Positions 6,248 to 13,270 of a DNA stretch of 64,000 nt are shown in pieces (position 1 is the stretch's first letter; every line of letters begins with the position of its first letter). Both the position numbers and the translations under genes were made by a program. The notes under the pieces were generated by a model. That model was not told the origin of the DNA. It made no database searches and was given only the letters and a program-made list of their open reading frames with translations. Source of the stretch: Rhodococcus xishaensis (GTDB lineage Bacteria; Actinomycetota; Actinomycetes; Mycobacteriales; Mycobacteriaceae); assembly GCF_004011825.1 (NCBI RefSeq), contig NZ_RKLO01000003.1, forward strand, positions 517,741-581,740, given 5' to 3'.

Positions 6248-6934
6248 GTGGATCCGCTAGAACCCCACACGACAGGATCTGTCATCCAAGCACTCCGAAC
6301 CAAACGAGGCGTCACCCAACGCGAACTCGCAGTCCTCGCCGTACTCTCGCCCCACACCATCCAGTCACTCGAGTTGAACAGGCGCCCCCCCAAAGAGGAA
6401 GTGGTCGACGCCATCGTGGAGGCGCTGAGGCTGGATATAGGCGAGGAGAACTACCTTCGCGTCCTCTCGAAACTCCCGCGGCGTCCGATGTCGACACTGG
6501 CAACGATCTCGGATCGGCACGCCCTTGCCGTGCTCAGCAGTTCACTGACGATCACGTATGCCACGAGGGCAGTCGAGGAACTATTGCCCGGCTTCGGCGA
6601 AGACCAGAACTTCGTCATCTGGGTCTTCGAGCGCGACGAGTCCAGGCAGGTGTTCGGAGAGTCGTGGGCGGCCGTGGCGACTCTCGCAGTCGACCTGATG
6701 CGCTGGCAAATCGCCGCCACGCACGAACGCAAAGGACGACGCTGGGCACACACGCTCCTCAACCGCATGAGCGGCAACGACGCCTTCCGTTCTCGATGGG
6801 AACGCGACAACTTCAGCGATCCGATGCGAGCACTGCGAACCACGATCACCCGCCCCGACGGAGGGCGGACGAGTATGACCATGCTCGTCCTCGATCTAGC
6901 GAGCGGACAGACTGCACTGGGATGGCTGCCCTGA
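6248..6934 (+). CDS. XRE-family regulator with MmyB-like sensor domain
   Basis: GTG start at 6248. Residues 10-65 form an HTH (VIQALRTKRGVTQRELAVLA then SPHTIQSLELNRR). The remaining 160 residues match the pattern of the MmyB-like ligand-binding domain of actinobacterial regulators: DRHALAVLSSSLTITYATRA, then NFVIWVFERD, later RSRWERDNFSDPMRALRTTI. Such proteins commonly bind small hydrophobic ligands. No strong SD is visible, so it may be translated from a short leader. Between repressor and integrase it may be a second control layer of the element or a cargo gene. Confidence 0.75.
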   Translation: MDPLEPHTTGSVIQALRTKRGVTQRELAVLAVLSPHTIQSLELNRRPPKEEVVDAIVEALRLDIGEENYLRVLSKLPRRPMSTLATISDRHALAVLSSSLTITYATRAVEELLPGFGEDQNFVIWVFERDESRQVFGESWAAVATLAVDLMRWQIAATHERKGRRWAHTLLNRMSGNDAFRSRWERDNFSDPMRALRTTITRPDGGRTSMTMLVLDLASGQTALGWLP

Positions 6935-7020
6935 CAACCGAGTTCGCACTACGCTGACGCCAAGCCCCCGTCAGCCCAGAGTGGGACTGAGCCGAATCAT
7001 GTGATTCTCGAAGGAGTCTG

Positions 7021-8256
7021 ATGGCACGTCCGCCGATGCGCATAGGAACCTGGGGAAGCATCACCCGCGTCGAGGTCTCAGCCGGCCACTGGTATGCCGA
7101 CTGCAGGGTTCGCGACATGGATGGCGTCACCCGACGCGCCCGGCGCTACACGCCCCCGGGGGTCGCCGACAAGAAGGGCGCAGCCGCCGAACGTGAGCTC
7201 ATCACCCACCTCACTGAACGCGTGCGTGTCGGCGCGAGCGACGAGATCACCACAGAGACGACCATCGCGCAGCTCTGGGTTCACTATCGAGCTGAGCTTG
7301 TCGACCTCGGCCGCGCACCGCGCACACTCCAGCGCTACGACGAGGTGGCGTCGTTCATTCGCGACGGCCTAGGCGGCGTCCGACTGCGCGAGATCACCAC
7401 GCAGCGGATCGATGCGTTTCTGCGGACAATCGAGGGAACTCGAGGTCCGGGCAACGCGAAGACGACACGCTCTGTCCTCTCGGGGATGCTGTCATCCGCC
7501 GTGCGCCTCGGCGCGATTCAAACCAACCTCACCCGCGACGCCAGGGCGACGACCACGCGGCACGAGAAGAATGAGAAGGTCACCCTCACGCCGGAGAGGC
7601 TTGCCCAACTCCTCGCCGAAATTCGATCCTCGACCATCCCGTGCCCTGGCAGCGGAACCAACAAGTACCACACACCGACCGTTGCGGAGTACTGCGCGAA
7701 GGCCGACTTGGCCGACCTCGTGACGATGTTCGCCGCCACAGGTGTCCGGATGTCCGAACTGCTCGGGATGCAATGGACCGGAGTGGACTTCCACGCACAG
7801 ACCATCACGATCGACGGGAAGGTTGTTCGTGTGCCAGGCGAGGGATTGCAGCGCATGGCGGGAACCGCCGACCCCAAGTCGCGCCGGCGCGTTCTAGCAC
7901 TCCCCCACTTCGCCTTGACGATGCTCCGCGCGCGCAAGATGGCGATGCCCCCCAACGAACACGATGCGATCTTCCCGAGTCGCACTGGGACACTGCGCGA
8001 TCCAGATGTGATCAACGGACAGTGGCGACGGGTGCGCAATGCGCTCGGTCTTTACGGGGTCACCGGTCACACATTCCGTCGTACGGTCGCGTCGATCATC
8101 GACGAGCAGAAGCTGTCGCCGCGAGTGGCTGCTGACCAACTCGGACACGCCCGCCCGTCGATGACTCAGGACGTCTACATGGCGCGCGGGAGAGTGCGCG
8201 CCGAGGTGGCGTCAGCTCTTGACCGGGCAGTTTCCGGAGGCATTGGCGGAGAGTAA
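7021..8256 (+). CDS. int: Tyrosine-type site-specific integrase
   Basis: The 411-aa recombinase has an N-terminal arm-binding part (about 1-80), a SAM-like core-binding domain (TIAQLWVHYRAELVDLGRAP, about 80-180) and the catalytic domain. Active-site residues visible are R243 (TGVRMSE), K286 (DPKSRRR), H350 and R353 (HTFRR), H376 (QLGHA) and the nucleophile Y386 (DVYMAR). SD GAAGGAG lies before the ATG. The gene ends about 60 bp from a tRNA 3' fragment, as expected for an integrase that uses a tRNA attB. It integrates and, with a directionality factor, excises the element. Confidence 0.95.
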   Translation: MARPPMRIGTWGSITRVEVSAGHWYADCRVRDMDGVTRRARRYTPPGVADKKGAAAERELITHLTERVRVGASDEITTETTIAQLWVHYRAELVDLGRAPRTLQRYDEVASFIRDGLGGVRLREITTQRIDAFLRTIEGTRGPGNAKTTRSVLSGMLSSAVRLGAIQTNLTRDARATTTRHEKNEKVTLTPERLAQLLAEIRSSTIPCPGSGTNKYHTPTVAEYCAKADLADLVTMFAATGVRMSELLGMQWTGVDFHAQTITIDGKVVRVPGEGLQRMAGTADPKSRRRVLALPHFALTMLRARKMAMPPNEHDAIFPSRTGTLRDPDVINGQWRRVRNALGLYGVTGHTFRRTVASIIDEQKLSPRVAADQLGHARPSMTQDVYMARGRVRAEVASALDRAVSGGIGGE

Positions 8257-8315
8257 GTGGAGAGTTCGCACACCAATCACCTGCCTGCAGGGCTTCTACC
8301 AGCGGTAATGCATTG

Positions 8316-8363
8316 ATTGCCCTACGACAGCCGGTGTCGCAGGTTCGAATCCTGCCAGGGGCA
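8316..8363 (+). tRNA. tRNA 3'-end fragment, candidate attachment site (att)
   Basis: GCAGG-TTCGAAT-CCTGC (8339-8355) is a perfect T-arm, followed by the 7-nt acceptor half CAGGGGC and discriminator A (8356-8363). The upstream bases do not fold into a matching anticodon stem, D-arm or 5' acceptor GCCCCTG, so this is a partial tRNA and not a working gene. A tRNA 3' end immediately downstream of a tyrosine integrase gene is the usual signature of an element boundary (attR or attL). The intact tRNA should be at the other end, outside the window. Confidence 0.65.
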
Positions 8364-8392
8364 CACAAACTCTTCAACATCCCATGTCGGTT

Positions 8393-8613
8393 TCAGTTGC
8401 CGCGACGCAGTTCGCATCGAACGCCGTGGCTTCCAGCGGCCCGGTGTTCGAACCGCCCTTGGAAACCGGGATGACGTGGTCGGCGCTGGCACTCATTGGA
8501 TTCGGGTAGTGCAGCTCGGGGTCGATCCATTGACCGCACGGTGGGCACACGTCCGTGGTGCGCAGTATTCGGTCGCGGTTGCGGCAATAGGTGCGGTGTC
8601 CGGTGCGGCTCAT
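8393..8613 (-). pseudogene. HNH endonuclease, frameshifted near the C-terminus
   Basis: From ATG 8613 the frame reads MSRTGHRTYCRNRDRILRTT, a C-x2-C pair (DVCPPCGQW) and the HNH core SADHVIPVSKGGSN. It then loses the expected final motif and runs to 8374. The expected ending (RCELRRGN then stop at 8393) is present in another frame, so a small indel around 8420-8430 has broken the gene. The frame is otherwise typical of short actinophage HNH nucleases. A sequencing error is the alternative explanation. Its ATG overlaps the stop of the 58-aa gene upstream. Confidence 0.65.
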
Positions 8614-8786
8614 CGCTTCAGCCGTGCCCGACCGCTCGGCTTCGGTTCGCTACCGGGTTCGTCGTCGGTGATGTGGATGTGGATGTCGCTGCTCGGCTGC
8701 TGGCTGGGTGCCTGTGCGTCGATGCTGTCGGCGATGCGCCGCAGGACGCCAGCGGTGATGGATGTGATTGCGTCGATCGGGTTCAC
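8610..8786 (-). CDS. 58-aa phage-like small protein
   Basis: A GTG at 8786 is preceded by TTGAGGAGGCGCT and opens a 58-codon frame (MNPIDAITSITAGVLRRIAD, then an acidic segment with alternating His and Ile, ending in a basic RARLKR). Its TGA overlaps the ATG of the HNH gene. A broken second copy of the same gene lies at 10994-11091, which supports the reading frame. Function unknown. Confidence 0.55.
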   Translation of the reverse strand: MNPIDAITSITAGVLRRIADSIDAQAPSQQPSSDIHIHITDDEPGSEPKPSGRARLKR

Positions 8787-8955
8787 AGCGCCTCCTCAAC
8801 GCGAGTACTGGGGTTCGCACAACGTCGATGGCGTGACTTCCCTCGAGATGGTCGTCTTCGGTGTTAACTTCACTCACGCTCCGGGGGGCTTCCTCACATT
8901 ATCGAGTCGCCACCGGTGCATGCCGCCATACAGAGAACGAGCGAAAGAGGACTCC

Positions 8956-9222
8956 TTGATCAAGTCAGTACGTTCCGCCGCCGCGGCTGCGTTGGCCGCC
9001 CCGCTCCTGGCCGCCGTGATCGCCGCGCCGGCCAACGCCGCACCCGAGGACGTCACCGCCACCGCCGAGGTCCAGGGCAGCGACGTCGAATTCATCATCA
9101 CCAACAACAGCGGCGACACCGACGGCGGCATCACCGGCGACGGCTGGCACCTCCTCCCAGACTGGGTCAAACTTGTCTTCGCAGCCATCAACGCTGGCAG
9201 CGGCGTCCTCGGTAGTTCCTAA
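8956..9222 (+). CDS. Small exported protein, short paralogue (88 aa)
   Basis: Most likely start is the TTG at 8956 (SD GAAAGAGGA), identical in context to the two paralogues at 11199 and 12078. Residues 1-30 form a signal peptide (IKSVRSAAAAALAAPLLAAV, cleavage after PANA). The mature part starts APEDVTATAEVQGSDVEFII. Compared with the 11199 paralogue the central part of about 85 residues is missing. The first strands (ITNNS) are joined directly to the shared C-terminus DGGITGDGWHLLPDW...GSGVLGSS. It is probably secreted; function unknown. A hairpin follows 11 bp after the stop. Confidence 0.75.
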   Translation: MIKSVRSAAAAALAAPLLAAVIAAPANAAPEDVTATAEVQGSDVEFIITNNSGDTDGGITGDGWHLLPDWVKLVFAAINAGSGVLGSS

Positions 9223-9233
9223 GCGCCCGCTCC

Positions 9234-9262
9234 TGGCCCGGCACCATCACGGTGTCGGGCCA
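9234..9262 (+). terminator. Recurring hairpin, copy 1
   Basis: TGGCCCGGCACC / GGTGTCGGGCCA arms (12 bp, one G-T pair) with a 5-nt loop lie 11 bp after the stop of the 88-aa exported protein. The same 29-bp hairpin follows three more exported-protein genes in this locus. Downstream similarity to the other copies extends over GCATGTTCGGG. Confidence 0.7.
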
Positions 9263-9444
9263 GAAGCATGTTCGGGCACGCTGTCCGGTCGTTCGCCATG
9301 CACCTCGGCTTCCCGCGTGTGCTACCGCCAGCTGTTCCAAGGTACGCGGTCGACGTCGATTCCACGGAATCCCTCTAGATGTGCGACCTCGATTGTGCCG
9401 GAACCGGATCAGCGCTGATGGGGTCTGTCGAATACTGTTGGCGC

Positions 9445-10119
9445 ATGATGAAACGTGTTCTAGTTTTGGCCGCTGTAGGTGTGCTGGCTACCGCGTGCGG
9501 GAGCGGGTCGACCGAAGACTCAGCGAACGTCGCGGCATCGTTGTCGACCAGCCCCACCTCGACAACCCCGGCGCCGACAACGGCGGTCAGCCCCGAACAA
9601 GCGCTGTACTCGGAGTACTCGAGCGCACTTACCGCGGCCGGAATCGACTTCCGGCCTGGCTCCGACGGCACGATGTACTGGGACAAACTCACCTGCGAAG
9701 AGTTGCGCTCCGGGGAGCTGGACCCATATGACTTCGCAACCAGATACGGTGTCTACCGTCCGACCGACGCCAACGAGGGCCGCCGGAGCATCCTGATGGT
9801 CCCAATCCTGTGTCCAGATCAGCAACCGATCGTGGACCAAGCCATAGCCGGTGACGTTCGGGAAACGACGTTCCGCGGCGGCAAGCGGCTCATCGGCAAC
9901 GGGCTAGAGCTATCGCCGTTGGGGGGCTATTACCTGTCGCCTGGCACCTACCAAACGGAAAAGCCTGTCACGGATTGCTACTGGGAGCGCTCCGACGCCA
10001 ACGGCAACATCATCGACAACAACTTCGTCACCCTCGCGCCGTCAGTGACGGTCACAATCGCACCAACCGACAGTGGATTCACCTCCAAGGGCTGTGGTAT
10101 TTGGAAGTTGGTGGAGTAG
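9445..10119 (+). CDS. Putative lipoprotein (224 aa)
   Basis: Start chosen at ATG 9445 (MMKRVLVLAAVGVLATACGS): a short basic n-region, a hydrophobic core and a lipobox-like LATAC whose Cys is followed by a Ser/Thr/Pro-rich linker (about residues 20-50). The mature domain includes a repeat-like EQALYSEYSSALTAAGIDFR helix and a C-terminal beta domain (LSPGTYQTEKPVTDCYWERS, then VTVTIAPTDSGFTSKGCGIW) with paired cysteines. It is probably anchored to the outer face of the membrane. Function unknown; no operon partners. Confidence 0.75.
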   Translation: MMKRVLVLAAVGVLATACGSGSTEDSANVAASLSTSPTSTTPAPTTAVSPEQALYSEYSSALTAAGIDFRPGSDGTMYWDKLTCEELRSGELDPYDFATRYGVYRPTDANEGRRSILMVPILCPDQQPIVDQAIAGDVRETTFRGGKRLIGNGLELSPLGGYYLSPGTYQTEKPVTDCYWERSDANGNIIDNNFVTLAPSVTVTIAPTDSGFTSKGCGIWKLVE

Positions 10120-10427
10120 GAACCCGCATCCACCGGCCCAAACGTAACTGTTCGTTCCTGTCGGATCGGGTCCGCCCCACGGCACGCTCGCCAGGCCAAT
10201 GGGTTGTGTTGCCATGGAAACCAGCGTCGCGCACCGCGTTCGGTATGAGGAGGTATCCGCCGGGGGGTCTGGCCGGCCATCGGCACCTCCCTGGCTGATC
10301 GCACGGGTGCCCGAAATGGCTTTGTTAACGCCGCCTGTCGAGTGGTCGATAGCCTTCCATAGGGTTGCCAATTCACCACAGCCCTACCGGGTCTCGGTCC
10401 GGTCCACATTAGGGAGGGATTCTCACA
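10120..10427. repeat. Intergenic region containing a copy of the 46-bp locus repeat
   Basis: This gap of about 310 bp has no supported gene. Bases 10168-10213 hold a 46-bp element (GGGTCCGCCCCACGGCACGC... to TTGCC) that recurs at 10815-10860 and 12680-12725 with few changes, and partly at 11802-11820. The gap ends with the SD AGGGAGGG of the next exported protein. Confidence 0.6.
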
Positions 10428-10739
10428 ATGGGTTTCATTCGGAAGGCGATGGCCGTCATCACTGTCACGTCAGGACTCATCGCTGGCGGATCTGGTATCG
10501 CCCAGGCTGCGTCGGTCGAGCCCAGCGTCCAGGCGGTATCCGCTATGACGTCGCCGACCGCAACGATCGCCGACACCGGCGCAGACACCGGCTCCCTCGA
10601 ACACGTCGTAGGCTCCGTGATGCTCCCCTTCGTGTACCCATTCTTCTGGGTGGCGTGCGAGGCCGTTGCCGATACCGACAACCTTTCTTTGCAAGCGACG
10701 GGGCTCGATGAACTCTGCGCTAGCTTCGGCAGTTCCTAA
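10428..10739 (+). CDS. Small exported protein (103 aa), different signal peptide
   Basis: ATG at 10428 follows AGGGAGGGATT. Residues 1-28 are a signal peptide (MGFIRKAMAVITVTSGLIAG...IAQAA). The mature part is Thr/Ala-rich at first (TSPTATIADTGADTGSLEHV), then has a hydrophobic patch (MLPFVYPFFWVACEAVAD) and ends DELCASFGSS. Two cysteines could form a disulfide. Its ending resembles the GSS ending of its neighbours although the rest is different. The recurring hairpin follows 11 bp after the stop. Confidence 0.75.
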   Translation: MGFIRKAMAVITVTSGLIAGGSGIAQAASVEPSVQAVSAMTSPTATIADTGADTGSLEHVVGSVMLPFVYPFFWVACEAVADTDNLSLQATGLDELCASFGSS

Positions 10740-10750
10740 CCGCCCCTTCC

Positions 10751-10779
10751 TGGCCCGGCACCATGACGGTGTCGGGCCA
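10751..10779 (+). terminator. Recurring hairpin, copy 2
   Basis: This is the same 12-bp stem as at 9234, here with loop ATGAC. The copy continues into a longer repeat (to 10860) shared with 11738-11820 and 12614-12725. Confidence 0.7.
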
Positions 10780-10993
10780 GACGCATGTTCGGGCCCGGTG
10801 TTTCGTGTTGGTTTGGGTCCGTCCCACGGCACGCTCGTCAGGCCAATGGGTTGTATTGCCGCGGGAAGGAAGTCGGGCGCTCGCCGATCGGGGGAGTGTC
10901 GGCGGGCGCTTTCCCCTGGGCGCTGGCGTGCTGCTCACATGGGATACCGGGACGTGCCGCTATGGCGGTGTGCCGCGCGTACGGGGGGTGGGC

Positions 10994-11091
10994 TCAGCGG
11001 CGGGGTGTCCCGGCCGTCTGCACGTCGATGCTGTCGGCGATACGCGCAGGACGTGCGCCGCGATGGCGGTGATCGCGTCGATCGGCTTCAC
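10994..11091 (-). pseudogene. Broken second copy of the 58-aa phage-like gene
   Basis: A GTG at 11091, again with AAGGAGGTGCC before it, starts MKPIDAITAIAAHVL, closely matching the gene at 8610-8786. One base is then missing and the continuation RIADSIDVQTAGTPRR appears in another frame with a stop at 10994. No HNH partner follows. The copy shows that the segment upstream of the exported-protein genes was duplicated with them. Confidence 0.6.
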
Positions 11092-11198
11092 GGCACCTCC
11101 TTGGTGTAGCTTCCTTCACGCCGGGGGGGGATTCCTCACGTTCCTTCGAGATGCCACCGGTGCATGCCCGCATACGAAGAACGAGAGAAGGGAATTCC

Positions 11199-11726
11199 TT
11201 GATCAAGTCAGTACGTGCCGCTGCCACCGCAGCCTTGGCCGCTCCGTTCCTGGCCGTTGCGTTCGCTGCGCCGGCCAACGCGGCACCCGAAGACGTCACC
11301 CTCACCGCCGAGGTGCAGGGCAACGACCTCGAAGTCATCATTACCAACAACAGTGAGGGGCAGATCGACTGCGCCTGGATGGTCACACGTGAGGGCCTCC
11401 CGGCGACCTCGTCACTCACGTCCCACAAGTTAGACACTCTCGCGAGCTACGGCTTGGAAGTCGACCCCGGTGACGAGGTTCGCGACAGGTGGACCTTTGA
11501 AGATGGCAGCTACCTCACCGCATGGTATTGCTACTCTCTGGACACTCCCGAGACCTGGGGGACAGGGGATTGGATTTACGACGTCAAGACAGCCGAGCCT
11601 ATCTCCTTCACCACCCCTGCTGCCACCGACGGCATCACCGGCGACGGCTGGCACCTCGCCCCCGATTGGCTCCTACCTGTCGTCGCAGCCATCAATGCGG
11701 GCAGCGGCCTCCTCGGCAGTTCTTAA
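11199..11726 (+). CDS. Exported protein, long paralogue (175 aa)
   Basis: TTG start at 11199 in the conserved context TTGATCAAGTCAGTACGT, with GAGAAGGGAA upstream. The signal peptide (IKSVRAAATAALAAPFLAVA, cleavage after PANA) is nearly identical to those at 8956 and 12078. The mature part is an Ig-like beta domain (EDVTLTAEVQGNDLEVIITN, then WTFEDGSYLTAWYCYSLDTP with two Cys, then AEPISFTTPAA). It ends with DGITGDGWHLAPDW...INAGSGLLGSS, the same terminus as in the 88-aa paralogue. Probably secreted; function unknown. Confidence 0.75.
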   Translation: MIKSVRAAATAALAAPFLAVAFAAPANAAPEDVTLTAEVQGNDLEVIITNNSEGQIDCAWMVTREGLPATSSLTSHKLDTLASYGLEVDPGDEVRDRWTFEDGSYLTAWYCYSLDTPETWGTGDWIYDVKTAEPISFTTPAATDGITGDGWHLAPDWLLPVVAAINAGSGLLGSS

Positions 11727-11737
11727 CCGCCCCTTCC

Positions 11738-11766
11738 TGGCCCGGCACCATCACGGTGTCGGGCCA
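11738..11766 (+). terminator. Recurring hairpin, copy 3
   Basis: Same stem and ATCAC loop as copy 1, 11 bp past the stop of the 175-aa paralogue. Similarity to copy 2 continues to about 11820 and then stops, while a different segment (from about 11840) resembles the region after copy 1. Confidence 0.7.
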
Positions 11767-12077
11767 GACGCATGTTCGGGCCCGGTGTTTCGTGATGGTT
11801 TGGGTCCGTCCCACGGCACAGTCGTTCGGTCGCCCCGTAGCTCGGCTTCCAGCGTGTGTTTCCGTCAGTTGTTGCGGGCGTTGTGGTTTCATCAACGGCA
11901 GATACTCGGGTCAGCATTCGACGCCGATTCCCCCGAAACCCTCGAGGTGAGCGGCCTCCAGTGCTAACTTCGTTCACGCTTGGGCGGGGATACATTCGCG
12001 CCCTTTCGAGTTACCCCCTAGGTGCACCACCACCCGCACACGGGCCTCCTATGCGGAGAACAAGAAAAGAGAACTCC
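11767..12077. repeat. Intergenic repeat mosaic between paralogues
   Basis: No gene is supported here. The left part (11767-11820) matches the sequence after hairpin copies 2 and 4. The part from about 11840 to 11960 resembles 9290-9390 in spacing and short shared words (GTGTG..CCGCCAGCTGTT / GTGTTTCCGTCAGTTGTT, TCGACG(T/C)CGATTCC). The region ends in the SD (AAGAAAAGAGAA) of the next TTG gene. Confidence 0.5.
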
Positions 12078-12602
12078 TTGATCAAGTCAGTACGTACCGC
12101 CGCCGCAGCAGCTTTGGCCGCCCCGCTCCTGTCCGTCGCGTTCGCTGCGCCGGCCAACGCCGCACCCGAAGACGTCACCCTCTCGGTCGACGTCAGGGGT
12201 AACTTCGTTGAAGTCGCCATCTCCAACAACTCTCGAGATCTGATCAGCTGCGACTGGCAGGTCGTGACTGACGACGGCCGCACGCCCGGTTCAACCATTA
12301 CCGGTTACATCCTCCCGGATGAGGAGTATCGCATCCAGCGGTACCTCAACGAGGGCAACTACGTAACCAGTTGGGGGTGCATGTCCTGGGACAGTCCGGA
12401 GGTTTGGGGCACGGAAGAGTTTCTTCACGACGACAAGACAGCCGAGCCGATCCGGTTCACCACCCCGGTTGGCCCATTCGGCAGCATCGACCTCGAAGCC
12501 GTCCTAGGGAACCTCGACTCCGTCAGCATCGACCTCGAAGGCGAGGGCTTCCTAGGGACCTTCGGGTCCGGCAGCCTCGAAGGCGTCCTGGGCTTCTCCT
12601 AA
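12078..12602 (+). CDS. Exported protein, third paralogue (174 aa)
   Basis: Starts at TTG 12078 with the same TTGATCAAGTCAGTACGT context. The signal peptide is nearly identical (cleavage after PANA), followed by a related but more divergent Ig-like domain (PEDVTLSVDVRGNFVEVAIS, NEGNYVTSWGCMSWDSPEVW, AEPIRFTTPVG). The C-terminus differs completely from the other two: a short imperfect repeat (SIDLEAVLGNLDSVSIDLEG, SGSLEGVLGFS) replaces the GDGWHL...GSS block. This looks like domain shuffling behind a constant export signal. Function unknown. Confidence 0.75.
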   Translation: MIKSVRTAAAAALAAPLLSVAFAAPANAAPEDVTLSVDVRGNFVEVAISNNSRDLISCDWQVVTDDGRTPGSTITGYILPDEEYRIQRYLNEGNYVTSWGCMSWDSPEVWGTEEFLHDDKTAEPIRFTTPVGPFGSIDLEAVLGNLDSVSIDLEGEGFLGTFGSGSLEGVLGFS

Positions 12603-12613
12603 CCGCCCCTTCC

Positions 12614-12642
12614 TGGCCCGGCACCATCACGGTGTCGGGCCA
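12614..12642 (+). terminator. Recurring hairpin, copy 4
   Basis: Identical stem to copies 1 and 3, 11 bp after the stop of the third paralogue. The longer repeat runs on to 12725. Confidence 0.7.
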
Positions 12643-13270
12643 GAAGCATCTTCGGGCCCGCTTTTGTTCGTGTTGGTTTGGGCCCGCCCCGCGGCACGCT
12701 CGCCAGGCCATCGGGTTGTGTTGCCGTCGCTCAGTCCCGCGGGATCATCCGGCTCTTGCGAACACGCATGGGCGAAACATGTTCGGGGCGACGACGGCCG
12801 AGCTGCTGATCCGGGACATCGAAATCCGAGGCCGGACAGAATCCAGCGAAGATCGCGTTACGCCGATCGAGCTTGTGCTGACGGGAGCGTAGGGTCGCCG
12901 CTACCTCCTCCGCGAGTCGACGCGGTGCCCCCAGGGTGTGGTGAACGCGGACAAGTGAAGCACTCATCCGATAGCCCCGCCGTACCGGTTGCAGCTGGCT
13001 TCGGATCGCTGCCGTTTCGATTGTGTCCGTGCGTGGTTGGACTCACAGCTCAACGATCGGTTTTCACAGGCGGCGGCAGCGCGCCCCGGCAGCCACTGGA
13101 ACAGGCGATCCCGCTCCCCAACACGTCGTGTCGATCCGGTCAGGTTGTCCGCATGCCCCGTATAGTCCGCACCGGCGTGGGAGACCACTCGGTTTCTATT
13201 TGCCCTGCGGGTGCTGCGCCCGCAGAGATGTCGTGCATATCCATCGCCTAGTCGAAGGAGTCCGATCACG
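12643..13270. other. Intergenic region, 628 bp, no convincing gene
   Basis: The first 80 bp are the locus repeat (to 12725). A minus-strand frame at 12731-12967 (78 aa, MSASLVRVHHTLGAPRRLAE...) lacks a visible SD and is only weakly protein-like; I leave it uncalled. The end carries the GAAGGAG SD of the propeller gene. Confidence 0.45.

Noticed and set aside
8096..8380. Minus-strand frame with APGRIRTCDTGCR
   Set aside because: This peptide is the well-known artefact of reading a tRNA 3' end backwards; the rest is antisense to the integrase gene.
12731..12967. Minus-strand 78-aa frame
   Set aside because: No ribosome-binding site, no recognised family and no operon partner; only weakly protein-like.
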